From Streptomyces mirabilis (lineage in GTDB: Bacteria; Actinomycetota; Actinomycetes; Streptomycetales; Streptomycetaceae), in assembly GCF_018310535.1 (NCBI RefSeq), contig NZ_CP074102.1, forward strand, positions 8,866,001 to 8,930,000: DNA of 64,000 nucleotides, read 5' to 3'. Numbering within the stretch: the first letter of the stretch is position 1; each line of letters begins with the position of its first letter. Positions 17,962-26,600 of the stretch are shown here, piece after piece. Under the pieces are notes generated by a model, which made no database searches, was not told the DNA's origin, and was given only the letters and a program-made list of their open reading frames with translations. The translations under genes were made by a program, and so were the position numbers.

Positions 17962-18843
17962 ATGACCAACAGCGACCGCCCCATGCCCCCGCTGGAAGGG
18001 GCCGAGCACCGGTGGGTGACGGTCCGCGGGGCCCAGTTGCACATCGCCGAGTCCGGCAGCGGCGAGCCCGTCGTGCTGCTGCACGGTTTCCCGCAGCACT
18101 GGTACGCGTGGCGCGCGCTCGTCCCGCTGCTCGCCGACGGCCACCGGCTGATCTGCGTCGATCTGCGCGGCTTCGGCTGGTCGGAGCAGACCAAGCGCGG
18201 TTACGACACGGACGGGCTCGGTGACGACATACTCGCGCTGCTGGACGCGCTCGGCCTCGACCGGGTGACCCTGGTCGGGCACAACTGGGGTGCCGGGGTG
18301 GGCTTCCGGCTTTGCCAGCGGGCCCCGGAGCGGTTCCGTGCCTTCCTGGCGCTGAACATGGCGCACCCGTGGACGCGCCACCGCGACGTCCTGCCGAATC
18401 TGTGGCGGATGTGGTTCACCGCCTTCATCGAGTACCCGGTGCTCGGACGGCTGGTCCTGCGGCACTGGCCGGCCTTCACCCGCTATCTGCTGCGACGCGC
18501 GGTCGCCGACCCGGCGGCGTGGCGGGACGCGGATCTCGCGGAGTTCACCGAGGCGGCACAGGGCTCGGCCCATGCCGGGCAGGCGATGTTCTGGCAGTAC
18601 GTCGTGCGGGACATCCCCGCGGGCTTCCGGGGCACCCACCGACGACGGCGGCTGGCCGTCCCGACGCTGGTCCTGGGCGGCGAGCACGACCCGGTGATCC
18701 CGCCTGCCCTGCTGCGCGGCGGCGATCCTAACGCGGACGATTTGACCGTACGGGTGGTGCCGGGTGCGGGGCACCATCTGCACGAGGAGCGGCCGGAGTT
18801 GGTGGCCGAGGCCCTGCGGAAACTCATCGCCGAGGCCAGCTGA
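17962..18843 (+). CDS. alpha/beta hydrolase (epoxide hydrolase-like) with Asn at the nucleophile position
   Basis: A 293-residue alpha/beta hydrolase of the epoxide hydrolase/haloalkane dehalogenase-like group. The oxyanion region is LLHGFPQHWYAW. The nucleophile elbow is VGHNWGAG, read from codons GGG CAC AAC TGG GGT, where the family usually has Asp (GHDWG). The second acid is in GGEHDPVIP and the catalytic His in GAGHHLHEE. The Asn would make the canonical enzyme inactive unless deamidated or used in another way. ATG 17962 has GAAAGGA upstream. It is convergent with the SRPBCC-like gene, 4 bp apart. Confidence 0.88.
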   Translation: MTNSDRPMPPLEGAEHRWVTVRGAQLHIAESGSGEPVVLLHGFPQHWYAWRALVPLLADGHRLICVDLRGFGWSEQTKRGYDTDGLGDDILALLDALGLDRVTLVGHNWGAGVGFRLCQRAPERFRAFLALNMAHPWTRHRDVLPNLWRMWFTAFIEYPVLGRLVLRHWPAFTRYLLRRAVADPAAWRDADLAEFTEAAQGSAHAGQAMFWQYVVRDIPAGFRGTHRRRRLAVPTLVLGGEHDPVIPPALLRGGDPNADDLTVRVVPGAGHHLHEERPELVAEALRKLIAEAS

Positions 18844-18847
18844 GGGG

Positions 18848-19312
18848 TCAACGCAGGGCGGCGCGGCGCTCCACCTCGCGGAAGAAGGCATGAGTGCGGC
18901 GCTCCCCGAGCAGGCGGCGGTACACGCGCTGCACGGGGCCAAGGACGGCCGGGCGCGCCGCGCCGCAGACGGCGAGCCGCGTCCCGGTGCCGTCCGGCGT
19001 GGCGGCCATTCCCATCGTCACCAGCCGGGATTGCATCAGGCACCACCCGGGGCTCAGCCGTACATCGAACGGCCCGCGCAGGCCAAGTACGTCAACGGCC
19101 TGCGCCGCTTTGCGCTCGCTGTCGCCGGGCGGGACTTTGAACTCCCGGACAAAGGAGATCAGATAGGGCAGCTCGCCCTCCAGGTCGGCGATGACCGCCC
19201 ATACCTGGTCGAAGGGCAGAGCGATCCGTGCCTCGGCGTACAGGGGGGCGCGCAGTCCAGCAGCCAGTACGCGCAGCCGGGCGACCGTATCGGGTGCGTT
19301 CACCGTGTCCAC
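18848..19312 (-). CDS. SRPBCC-like (START/polyketide-cyclase fold) protein
   Basis: A 154-residue protein whose pattern (APLYAEARIALPFDQVWAVI, DLEGELPYLISFVREF, then SPGWCLMQSRLVTMGM) fits the SRPBCC ligand-binding fold. Its GTG start lies inside the last codons of the sigma factor gene, overlapping it by 13 nt, so translation is probably coupled. It might be a partner or output of that sigma factor. No enzymatic residues are obvious. Confidence 0.7.
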   Translation of the reverse strand: MDTVNAPDTVARLRVLAAGLRAPLYAEARIALPFDQVWAVIADLEGELPYLISFVREFKVPPGDSERKAAQAVDVLGLRGPFDVRLSPGWCLMQSRLVTMGMAATPDGTGTRLAVCGAARPAVLGPVQRVYRRLLGERRTHAFFREVERRAALR

Positions 19313-19833
19313 GCCTTCCGGAAGGAGGAACGGGCCCTGTTCAGCCGTGACTTCACGGTGCCCTCGGGTACGCCGAGCAGCTCGGCCATCGTCCGCTCGT
19401 CCAGCCCTTCCAGTTCCCGCAGTACCAGTACGGTGCGGTGCTGGACGGGCAGTCGGTCGAGCAAGTCCCGAACTTCTGTAGTCAGTTCATTGCCGACGCC
19501 AGGCAGCAGGTCCCGCAGCCGGGCAATCTCCTCGGGGTCGGCGGGCGTCTCGCCTTCGGTGCGCCGCGCCACCCGGACAGCCTCCCGCACAGTGACCGCA
19601 CGCACCCACCCATAGAACGCCTGCGGATCCCGCAGTCCGCGCAGCCCCCGGAACACCGCGAGAAGGGATTCCTGCACGGCGTCCGCGGTGTCGGCCGGGG
19701 CAATCGGGGCGCACAGCCGGGTGACGTACGGCGTCACCAGTTTCAGCAGGTCGTCCATGGCGAGGGCGTCGCCACACCGCGCGGCCCGTACGAGCGGCGC
19801 CGCTGCGTCCCAGGGCCGCACGTCGTCATCCAT
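19300..19833 (-). CDS. ECF-type RNA polymerase sigma factor
   Basis: A 177-residue sigma-70 family factor. Region 2 is near residues 20-85 (DALAMDDLLKLVTPYVTRLC, VQESLLAVFRGLRGL, FYGWVRAVTVREAVR). Region 4 is near 110-170 (LLDRLPVQHRTVLVLRELEG, TMAELLGVPEGTVKSRL). It is the size of an ECF factor with no C-terminal extension. No anti-sigma gene is adjacent; the coupled downstream gene encodes an SRPBCC-like protein, an unusual partner. ATG 19833 starts with an acidic MDDD. Confidence 0.9.
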   Translation of the reverse strand: MDDDVRPWDAAAPLVRAARCGDALAMDDLLKLVTPYVTRLCAPIAPADTADAVQESLLAVFRGLRGLRDPQAFYGWVRAVTVREAVRVARRTEGETPADPEEIARLRDLLPGVGNELTTEVRDLLDRLPVQHRTVLVLRELEGLDERTMAELLGVPEGTVKSRLNRARSSFRKAWTR

Positions 19834-19908
19834 CGCCGCACACCGTATATGTAGCGCCTCGGATGGGGCGGCGCAGGGCGAGTCTCTCGCTCGTTTACTG
19901 CCTGCCGG

Positions 19909-20200
19909 CTACAGGACGAGGTGCTCGCGGAGCTTGCCGCGGACGTGGGGTCGCTTGTCGCCGTTGCGGAGGCCGAGGGTGGGGAGTTGCTCGGCGATCT
20001 GGAGGTCGTCCAGGAGCTTGCGGATGACGGGCACGTCGGCGTAGCCGAGGTCGTCCTCGGCGACTTGGACAGGTCGGGATCGACGGACCGTACGCGGACG
20101 ACGGTGCCGTCGGCGACGTACCCGACGACCTGGTAACCGGCTTCGAGGAAGCCACCCGTGACTTCGCCTCCGCCAACGCCGGGATTCTCCCGCCCAAGGT
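19909..20200 (-). pseudogene. frameshifted C-terminal fragment, unknown family
   Basis: Clear coding sense split between two minus-strand frames: FLEAGYQVVGYVADGTVVRV then, after a 1-nt shift near 20065, AEDDLGYADVPVIRKLLDDL, QIAEQLPTLGLRNGDKR and GKLREHLVL before a TAG at 19909-19911. The upstream part is missing. The family is not recognised. Confidence 0.5.
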
Positions 20201-20218
20201 GCAGCGCGCTCTGTTCAT

Positions 20219-21085
20219 CTACATCTGCGAGGTGAGGAACTGCCCGCATGGATGGACCGCTTCCTCGCAGACGACCTGCCCGCCCTGCATTCCCTGGTCA
20301 ACGGCATGAAGAGGGACCTGGACGCGGTCACCGCCGGTCTGTCCACGCACTGGAGCTCTGGCCAGGTCGAGGGACAGGTCACGCGAATCAAGCTGATCAA
20401 GCGGCAGGGTTATGGTCGCGCCAACCTTGATCTGCTCCGCAAACGGATCCTTCTGATGACCTGAGCAGGCCGCGTCGCCCTCTGTGTCGTCGCCGGCTAC
20501 GGCCGCGCAGGCCACGGAGGCTCGCTTCGGATCAGCCGGGTCGATCGCGTGCTCCTCGAATCGAGCCTCAAGTTCCTCTAGACCGTTCTCCCGGCGGAAG
20601 TCCTTCTCGGCTGTGGTGATCGGCAGCAGCCACAGGATCTGGGCGCGGGCTCCTCCGTTCCACTTGCAGATCTCGAACTCCGCACCGAAGGGATAGGGCA
20701 GGCTCACCAAGTAGTGATCGCATTCCGAGTCGTCGAGCCATGGTCTGCCGATCGGAACGGTGTGCCCGACAGCGAGTCGTTGGTGGGCCGGCCCGCAGTG
20801 GTAGTACGCGTTCATGGTGAGGCTCTCCAGGTTGAGCCACTCGTCGCGCGGCGCCGCGAGGAAGAACTCCACCCCGTGACCGTCATGCTGAGCTGCCTCC
20901 CAGCAACCTGACGTCACATACAGCCACCAATCGCCAGGATGAGCGGGATGAACCCGGAACACCCGAAATCCGGGCACGCGATCCTCGATGGGCCCATCGA
21001 CTCCCGGGACCTCGTCGATGACGCGACCCGGCAGCGTCTTGCGAAGGTGATCGAGAAGAGCGGAGCGGGCTGCGGTGTTCGACAT
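20219..21085 (-). CDS. SUFU (suppressor-of-fused) domain protein with aberrant C-terminus
   Basis: The first about 205 residues form a SUFU-type domain: VHPAHPGDWWLYVTSGCWEA, GVEFFLAAPRDEWLNLESLT, GRPWLDDSECDHYLVSLP and ARAQILWLLPITTAEKDF. Bacterial SUFU proteins are often immunity or toxin-context proteins. The start MSNTAARSALLDHL (ATG 21085) is preferred over a longer frame. Beyond about 20465 the frame runs antisense through an ISL3 transposase remnant (20252-20464), adding about 80 unnatural residues before a stop. The natural C-terminus was therefore probably replaced by the insertion. Whether the domain still folds is unclear. Confidence 0.7.
   Translation of the reverse strand: MSNTAARSALLDHLRKTLPGRVIDEVPGVDGPIEDRVPGFRVFRVHPAHPGDWWLYVTSGCWEAAQHDGHGVEFFLAAPRDEWLNLESLTMNAYYHCGPAHQRLAVGHTVPIGRPWLDDSECDHYLVSLPYPFGAEFEICKWNGGARAQILWLLPITTAEKDFRRENGLEELEARFEEHAIDPADPKRASVACAAVAGDDTEGDAACSGHQKDPFAEQIKVGATITLPLDQLDSRDLSLDLARAPVRGQTGGDRVQVPLHAVDQGMQGGQVVCEEAVHPCGQFLTSQM
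20252..20464 (+). pseudogene. ISL3 family transposase, C-terminal remnant
   Basis: Seventy residues ending LIKRQGYGRANLDLLRKRIL, with GLSTHWSSGQVEGQVTRIKL before it. This is the conserved C-terminus of ISL3 transposases (Glu in SSGQVEG is the last catalytic residue). Everything upstream is missing. It lies antisense to the tail of the SUFU gene. Confidence 0.85.
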
Positions 21086-21239
21086 CTGCTCATGATGCCG
21101 AACACCACCGGCAGCTGCGAGGACGGGGGCCCAGAGCACCGCCCGATCGCTGAGTAGGCCCGGAGCGCGGTGCCGGGATTACTCCCGGTCCGTTTCTCCG
21201 GACCTCTCGCCGAGTGAACCGTGCGCCTCTCAGAGGGCG

Positions 21240-21536
21240 TTAAGTCCGTTTCCGATATTCCGCGTGCTGGTTGTTCGAGGGGGCCTTGGTGGACGGGTCG
21301 TCCCAGGCGTGAGCGGGTGACGTTGATCGAGGGCTCGTCGGTGGGCAGGCCGAGGTACTCGTGCAGATCCACGGACGCGGCACACCTTCTCGGGGTGCGG
21401 CCCCGCCCCCAGGGCATCTCGCCATCGGCTCGCCCCTCACGGTAGCGGGCGGACTTCGCCGTCGTGGGCGAGGAACCCGTCGACCATGGAAGGGGACGGT
21501 GCCGTGCAGGGCGGAGTCGCTGCCGAGCACGGTCAC
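21240..21536 (-). pseudogene. decayed gene tails, unknown
   Basis: Short coding-like stretches in shifting minus-strand frames: VLGSDSALHGTVP then SMVDGFLAHDGEVRPLP and a stop, followed by DLHEYLGLPTDEPSINVT and, in another frame, AWDDPSTKAPSNNQHAEYRK before a TAA at 21240. They could be the ends of one or two proteins. No family is recognised. Confidence 0.3.
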
Positions 21537-21554
21537 GTCTCTACAGTCGGTGTG

Positions 21555-21905
21555 TCATACGTCGACCTGCTCGAAGATGTGCGGGTACGACACGATGTCG
21601 TCGGGGAACTCGGCAGCCATGCGCTGGAACTCCGGGCTGCCGAACGCCGTGGCGAGAGCCTCGGTCGACTCCCAGACCGCGACGTTCATCAGAAGTTGAC
21701 TGCCCGCCGTTCCCTTGTGCATCTGCAGGGAGACGAATCCCGGCTGAGCCTTCATGAACTCCGCCTGCCTCCGAAAGAGGGGCAGGAACGCTTCAGTCCT
21801 CTCCTTCGGAACGAAGAAGGTGTTGGCCAGGACGATGGGCCCGGTCTTCTCCTTGAACTGCGCGAACATCGGCGTAAACGGGTCCAGGCTCTGCAGCTTG
21901 GCCAT
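21555..21905 (-). CDS. antibiotic biosynthesis monooxygenase (ABM) domain protein
   Basis: A 116-residue dimeric alpha+beta barrel protein. Typical ABM features are IVLANTFFVPKERTEAFLPL near residue 24, QPGFVSLQMHKG near 54, and LLMNVAVWESTEALATAFGS. Family members include small monooxygenases and heme-degrading-type proteins; the substrate cannot be told. AGAGGAAG lies 8 nt upstream of ATG 21905. Neighbours are remnants, so there is no operon context. Confidence 0.85.
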   Translation of the reverse strand: MAKLQSLDPFTPMFAQFKEKTGPIVLANTFFVPKERTEAFLPLFRRQAEFMKAQPGFVSLQMHKGTAGSQLLMNVAVWESTEALATAFGSPEFQRMAAEFPDDIVSYPHIFEQVDV

Positions 21906-22227
21906 CTTCGGTACTTCCTCTCGCTATCGGTAGTCCCACGGCACCGAGGCCGGCCACCGCCGTACTGGATCCGGCGACGCTCACGACGCTCGCTTGTCCG
22001 TAGGGGTACTGCTTCCTGGGGACCGTTCCATCGTCCCGGCGTAAGCGGGCCGTGAAGTCAGCCGCAGTTCCCGTTCCGATGGGCGACTTCGGTGGGACCG
22101 CGCGAAGCCGTGTCATACGTGGGGATGACACCGGACCCTGAGGGGGCGCGGGCTCGCGGCCGACACGGGCGGAGGTGAAATTCCGTGAATCCGCAGGAGC
22201 ACCGCCCCGCATGTGGAAGGGCCTCCG
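21906..22227. other. intergenic region, no gene seen
   Basis: About 320 bp between the ABM gene and the transposase remnant. No frame has convincing coding character and no strong repeats are visible. Confidence 0.4.
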
Positions 22228-22307
22228 CCCTCTCTGATCAGCATGTAGCGGAACAGGCCGATCGCCTGAGCTCGCTCCAGCCGTGTCTGGTCTTCCTGAC
22301 CTGGCAT
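22228..22307 (-). pseudogene. Mu/TniA-like integrase-type transposase, N-terminal remnant
   Basis: About 26 residues, MPGQEDQTRLERAQAIGLF then RYMLIREG, match the start of the DDE-integrase transposases that usually follow a DUF6431 gene in Streptomyces elements. The rest of the transposase is gone. It lies 68 bp downstream of the DUF6431 gene in the same orientation, which is the normal order. Confidence 0.65.
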
Positions 22308-22375
22308 CTGGCACCAGCCCTCTCACGCAGCGTGAACACACACGCGTGACGGTGACAGGCGGTGTCGGCGTGGCG

Positions 22376-22978
22376 TCAGAGTCGACTGGTGTTGATCGTT
22401 TCCGAGGGCCAGGACGGCGCCAGCAGTATCCCGCCGGAGACCGCGCAGGCCACCAGCCAGGGCGACACCTCGCCGACCCGCGGCCACCGGGACGCGACCG
22501 ACCACCACGCTCCGACGACCGCGCTGACCGCGTCGGCGAAGACCGTGCGGGCCGGCCCCGGAACAGCCGGGTCAACACCGGCATCCACCAGCACCACCGC
22601 AAAGAACCGCCGGACCCACTCCGCCCAGGAAGCGAACCTGCGCAGCCACCCACGAACCCTCTCGACCGGACGGCCCAGCCGCTCAGCGATCACCCGAGCT
22701 CCCGGCCCCGCTGCCTTCGCGGCCAGAGCCGACCCGATCACCTCGGCCAGATCCGCCCGCCTGACCAGCGCAATCACCGGAAGGAGCACATGCGACATGC
22801 CGCAGCCCACACACCTCGCCCGCCGAGGACGCACCACCACCGGCACACCCGAGGCGTCACGCAGTACACGCGAACGTGCCCACCCCCACGGCCGCAAGAC
22901 GCCCGCACATCTCGGGCATACCAACTCGCCCTGCACCAGCCGAACATCGACCCGCGCCGGGTCAGCCTCTACCGTGAG
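22376..22978 (-). CDS. DUF6431 domain protein of a transposable element
   Basis: A 200-residue protein of the DUF6431 family. A zinc-finger-like N-terminus has CPRCAGVLRPWGWARSRVLR and CVGCGMSHVLLP, and a helical region includes VIAERLGRPVERVRGWLRRF. GTG 22978 is chosen because GGAGG lies 4-5 nt upstream and the family begins with VLTVEADP-like sequence. It is normally paired with an integrase-type transposase, present here only as a remnant at 22228-22307. The biochemical role is unknown; DNA binding at transposon ends is plausible. Confidence 0.8.
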   Translation of the reverse strand, partial: LTVEADPARVDVRLVQGELVCPRCAGVLRPWGWARSRVLRDASGVPVVVRPRRARCVGCGMSHVLLPVIALVRRADLAEVIGSALAAKAAGPGARVIAERLGRPVERVRGWLRRFASWAEWVRRFFAVVLVDAGVDPAVPGPARTVFADAVSAVVGAWWSVASRWPRVGEVSPWLVACAVSGGILLAPSWPSETINTSRL

Positions 22979-23054
22979 CACAGCGCCTCCGCGCGCTACA
23001 CGGCCCTCCCGGCGCTCGCCCAAGAGATACCGGGAGGGCCTCTCGCATGCCCTT

Positions 23055-23122
23055 CGTCGGCAAGGTGCCGCCCCAAATCTGCACCTCTTCGTCGGCAGGC
23101 ACGCTTACCGATCCTGTCGGCA
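23055..23122. repeat. three subterminal gtcggca repeats
   Basis: The motif gtcggca occurs at 23056, 23091 and 23116 in the same orientation, just upstream of the DUF6431 gene. Multiple short repeats near an end are typical of Mu/Tn7/Tni-type transposons, so these probably mark one end of the DUF6431 element. Confidence 0.5.
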
Positions 23123-23157
23123 CCAAGCTGCCCAAACTGCCGCACTCGTAGGCATTT

Positions 23158-23480
23158 TCAATGACGTCTAACCTCCGCACGGACCTGGGCGGACTCCTGG
23201 AGCAGTTCCACCGCCACCCTGGCCTGGCTGAACAAGTGACTCAGCGGACCGGAAATGCCCGCGCGCTTGACGAGGACCAGGCTGCCGTCGAGCACGAGCA
23301 GGTCGCAGATCTCGACCTGGTCCCTGGGCAGGAGAGGATTGGTGACGTTCTTGGTGTCGAGACAGAGCCAGCCAGGGCGGTCATCAGCCACCCTGTTGTT
23401 GTAGGCGTTTCCGGACTCGCCAGCGACCCAGGCGGGAAGGGTGACGGAAGGCGAGGGAGACAGCAGTGCCGCCAGGGTGG
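23158..23480 (-). pseudogene. C-terminal fragment of a DUF6119 / TIGR04141-type protein
   Basis: About 105 coding-like residues, including VADDRPGWLCLDTKNV, DQVEICDLLVLDGSLVLVKR and GPLSHLFSQARVAVELL, ending AEVRRH. This matches, from memory, the C-terminal part of DUF6119 (TIGR04141) proteins, sporadically distributed in mobile DNA. The upstream 80% is missing. The stop is directly beside the end of the DUF6431 element. Confidence 0.6.
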
Positions 23481-23574
23481 CCTGGCACTCCTGCGCTCGC
23501 GCGGGGAGGGCGTGTACGGACAGTCGGGCGTCTCACAACATGCGCGGATCAGCCGGTCTCGTAAGGCTGCACAT

Positions 23575-23607
23575 GGGCCCCGCTCCAGGGATCCTGGAGC
23601 GGGGCCC
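23575..23607. terminator. strong hairpin terminator after the LamG gene
   Basis: A perfect 15-bp stem, gggccccgctccagg, a 3-nt loop gat, then cctggagcggggccc. It lies 17 bp beyond the stop of the LamG gene on the minus strand and could act in both directions. Confidence 0.8.
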
Positions 23608-23623
23608 ACTGGCGGCGTACAGG

Positions 23624-26600
23624 TCAGCTGAGTCCGCTGACCCGAGGGTTGTCGCCCGGAGCCGCCGCGTCGGCGGGCGGGAGAGCGGTGTTCCAGATGC
23701 GGACATCGCTGATCTGCGCGTTCGCGTACTCCGCATAGCTGTTCTGGTACAGCCGTCGGCCGATCTGGACCGGGCCGGTGGCGTTCCAGGACGTCCCGGC
23801 GTAGTCCTTGGTCGCGGACAGGCTGCTGTTGACGTACAGGCTCAGCTTCCCCGCATCGGCGTCGAAGACGCCGACGAGGTGGGTCCACTTGCCGGTGACA
23901 GCCTTTGCGCCGTAGGCGGCGGTGAAGGAATCGCTGGTGTCATCAGCGTTGTGCCGGTTGAAGGCCCACACCTGGGCGCCGGAAGAGTAGTACAGCTGGA
24001 AGCCGTTCGCCGCACCGACCGAGGGATCGTCGGACTGTGAGACGAAGGTGGAGTTGGCGCCGAGAGCGTTGAGCTTCACCCAGGCGGAGACAGTGAAGCT
24101 CTGGGAGGTGTTCACCGCTGGTCCGGTCGTCGTCGCGTAGCCCGTGGTGCCGCCGAGGCCGAGCACTTTGCCGCGAGTGCTGTCGGTGGCCCAGGAGTAG
24201 GCGCCGGTCACTGAGGCGTCGAGCCCGGCAGCCTGGTCGGCGGCGGTGACGCCGGCGCCCTCGTCGAGGTTCCACCAGTGTGCCGAGCTGTTGACGGCGG
24301 TGCCCAGGGAGACGGATGCGCCGAAGGCGGCGGTGGTGCTCGTGGGCGCTGCCCCCGGGTACTCGGTGAGTTGGCCTCCACTGTCGACTGCGTACAGATC
24401 GGGGTTGCCGTCCGGGCCGCCTTCGGCACTGTTGACGTCACCGAGGGACGCAACACGCGGGTCGTCGGCCGCAGACAGGACCGGCATCAAGGGAGTGCCC
24501 AGGTGGGTGTTCCAGCCGGTGGCGGCACTGCTGGTCCAGTTCTGCGCGGCGGTGTTGTTGCAGGTGTAGATCTGGACCTGCGTGCCGTTGGTCGTACTGG
24601 CGCTGGGGTTGTCCAGGCACTTACCCGATTGCGGGTTGACAAGGCTGCCATTGGCGCCCGGGGTCCACTTCTGTGCCGCGCTGCCGTTGCAGGTATAGAG
24701 CTGGACGAGGGTGCCGTTGTCGACGCCGCCGCTGGTGACATCCAAACACCTGCCCAGCACCCGCAGGGAGCTGTCGGCGAGGTACGACCACTTCTGCGCG
24801 GGGGTGCCGTTGCAGGTGTAGATCTGGATCTTGTTGTGATTTGCAGTGCCGGACCTGCTGTCGTCAAGGCAGAGCGTCCCCCCACCGGACACCGTGACGG
24901 CGGAGGTCAGCGCGGTGCGGACCGGTGCGTGCAGCAGCGGCGGCAGGCCGTTGCCGTCGAGGGTGAGGGGGAAGGTGTAGAGAGTGCCCGAGGTCTCGTC
25001 GCGGGCCCACAGCGTGGGGGTGCCGCCGACGGTGCCGGGCGCGATCAGGTCCAGGCCGGACCAGTCGCCGTCACCCAACAGCAGGGGGTTCTTCAGATGC
25101 TCCCCGCCGTCGGCCTGGTAGATCCACAGGCGCTTGCTCTCCATGGTGATCACGGCCGGGAAGTTGGGGTTGCTGAACACGTTGCCGGGGGTGATTAGTT
25201 GGCTGATGGACCAGGTCTGGCTGTCGTACCCGGCGGTGCGACAGCGGCTGTCGTCGGCGACGTGGTCGGCGGGCTCGCAGGCATCCTTGAGCACCTCTAC
25301 CCTGCGTCCGCCGGTGTAGCCCGCGTAGTTGGAGTACTTGACGGTCGGGAAGGAGTTGTCGTCGGCGGGGTCCCAGTCGTTCTTGACGACGTAGAGCTTG
25401 CTGGTCTTGGTGTTATACGCGAACAGGTCGTCCACGTCGGCGCCGTGCAGGTTGCCGCGGTGCGCGACCAGATAGTCCTTCCAGCTGCCGGTGGGCGCGT
25501 CGGCGGCGGTGGAGACGATGACCGGACCCGTGACCGCGGGGACCGGGTCCGACCCGGTGAGCGGGCCGCTCTGCGCGGGCGTGGAGGCCTGTGCCGGATC
25601 GGTGTCGCCGGGGATCATCTCCAGGTCGCCGGTGCTGGTGGTGGCGAGCAGGTCCGGGACACCGTCGCCGCTGATGTCGCCCGGGGCGACCTTGGTGCCG
25701 GGGTTCCATGGGGCGGTGAAGGTATAACTGGCAGGCGCCTCGGAGATGTTGCCAGCCTTGTCCACTGCCGCCACGTACAGGGTGTGGACACCCCAGCGTG
25801 TCACGGGGACGGGAAGGCTGGTGGTGGCGACACCTCCGCTGGTGCTCGCGACCTTGGTCGAGGTGCCAGTGTCGGCGGTGGGCTCGCTGTCCAGGGCCCA
25901 CAGGAAATGGTCGACGCCGCTCGACAGGCAGGCATTGGGGTTGCAGGTATCGGCGGGGGCGACGTCCTTGGCGGTCACGGTGAAGCCGGTGGAGACACCA
26001 GGTCCGGCGTAGACGGTCTTGTCCGGGGTGCCCTGACCGACCCGGGGGAAGGAGGCGTTGTCGGCGACGGCAGGGGTGTCCGGCGCGGTGAAGTCGGTGT
26101 CGAACCAGCAGTGCGCGCTTGTGCCCGACATCAGGTGCGCACTGAAGTTGTCCTTCGCGTAGACGTCCCAGCCGTACTCGTGCCCGTCCTTGAGGGTGAA
26201 GCCGATGGGGACGTCTGCCGTGCTGCCCGGGGCCAGGTAGCCGCTCGCGGGAGAGGACATGTCGGCGGCGTTGCCGGCGCTGTCGAGGTTGCTGCGGTCC
26301 CACACGTGGAACTCGCCAGCAACGTTCTCGCTGGGGACGTTGGAGGTGACGGTGGCATCCAGGTGGATGTTGCTGCCGGCGTCGCTGTAGGTGGTGGCGC
26401 CGATCCAGCCCACGCCGTCGGTGGTGCAGGCGGCGTCCGCTGCGGCGGCCTTCGGGGTCGTGTGCAGCCCAGTGGGGACGTCCGGCGGGATGTCGAAGGT
26501 GACGGTCAGTGCGAAGGTGGTGGACATCCGCAGATAGTCGTCGGGAGCGGAGCTGGACTCGTTGCCGTACAGCCCGATGGTCCACACATTGCTGCCGCTG

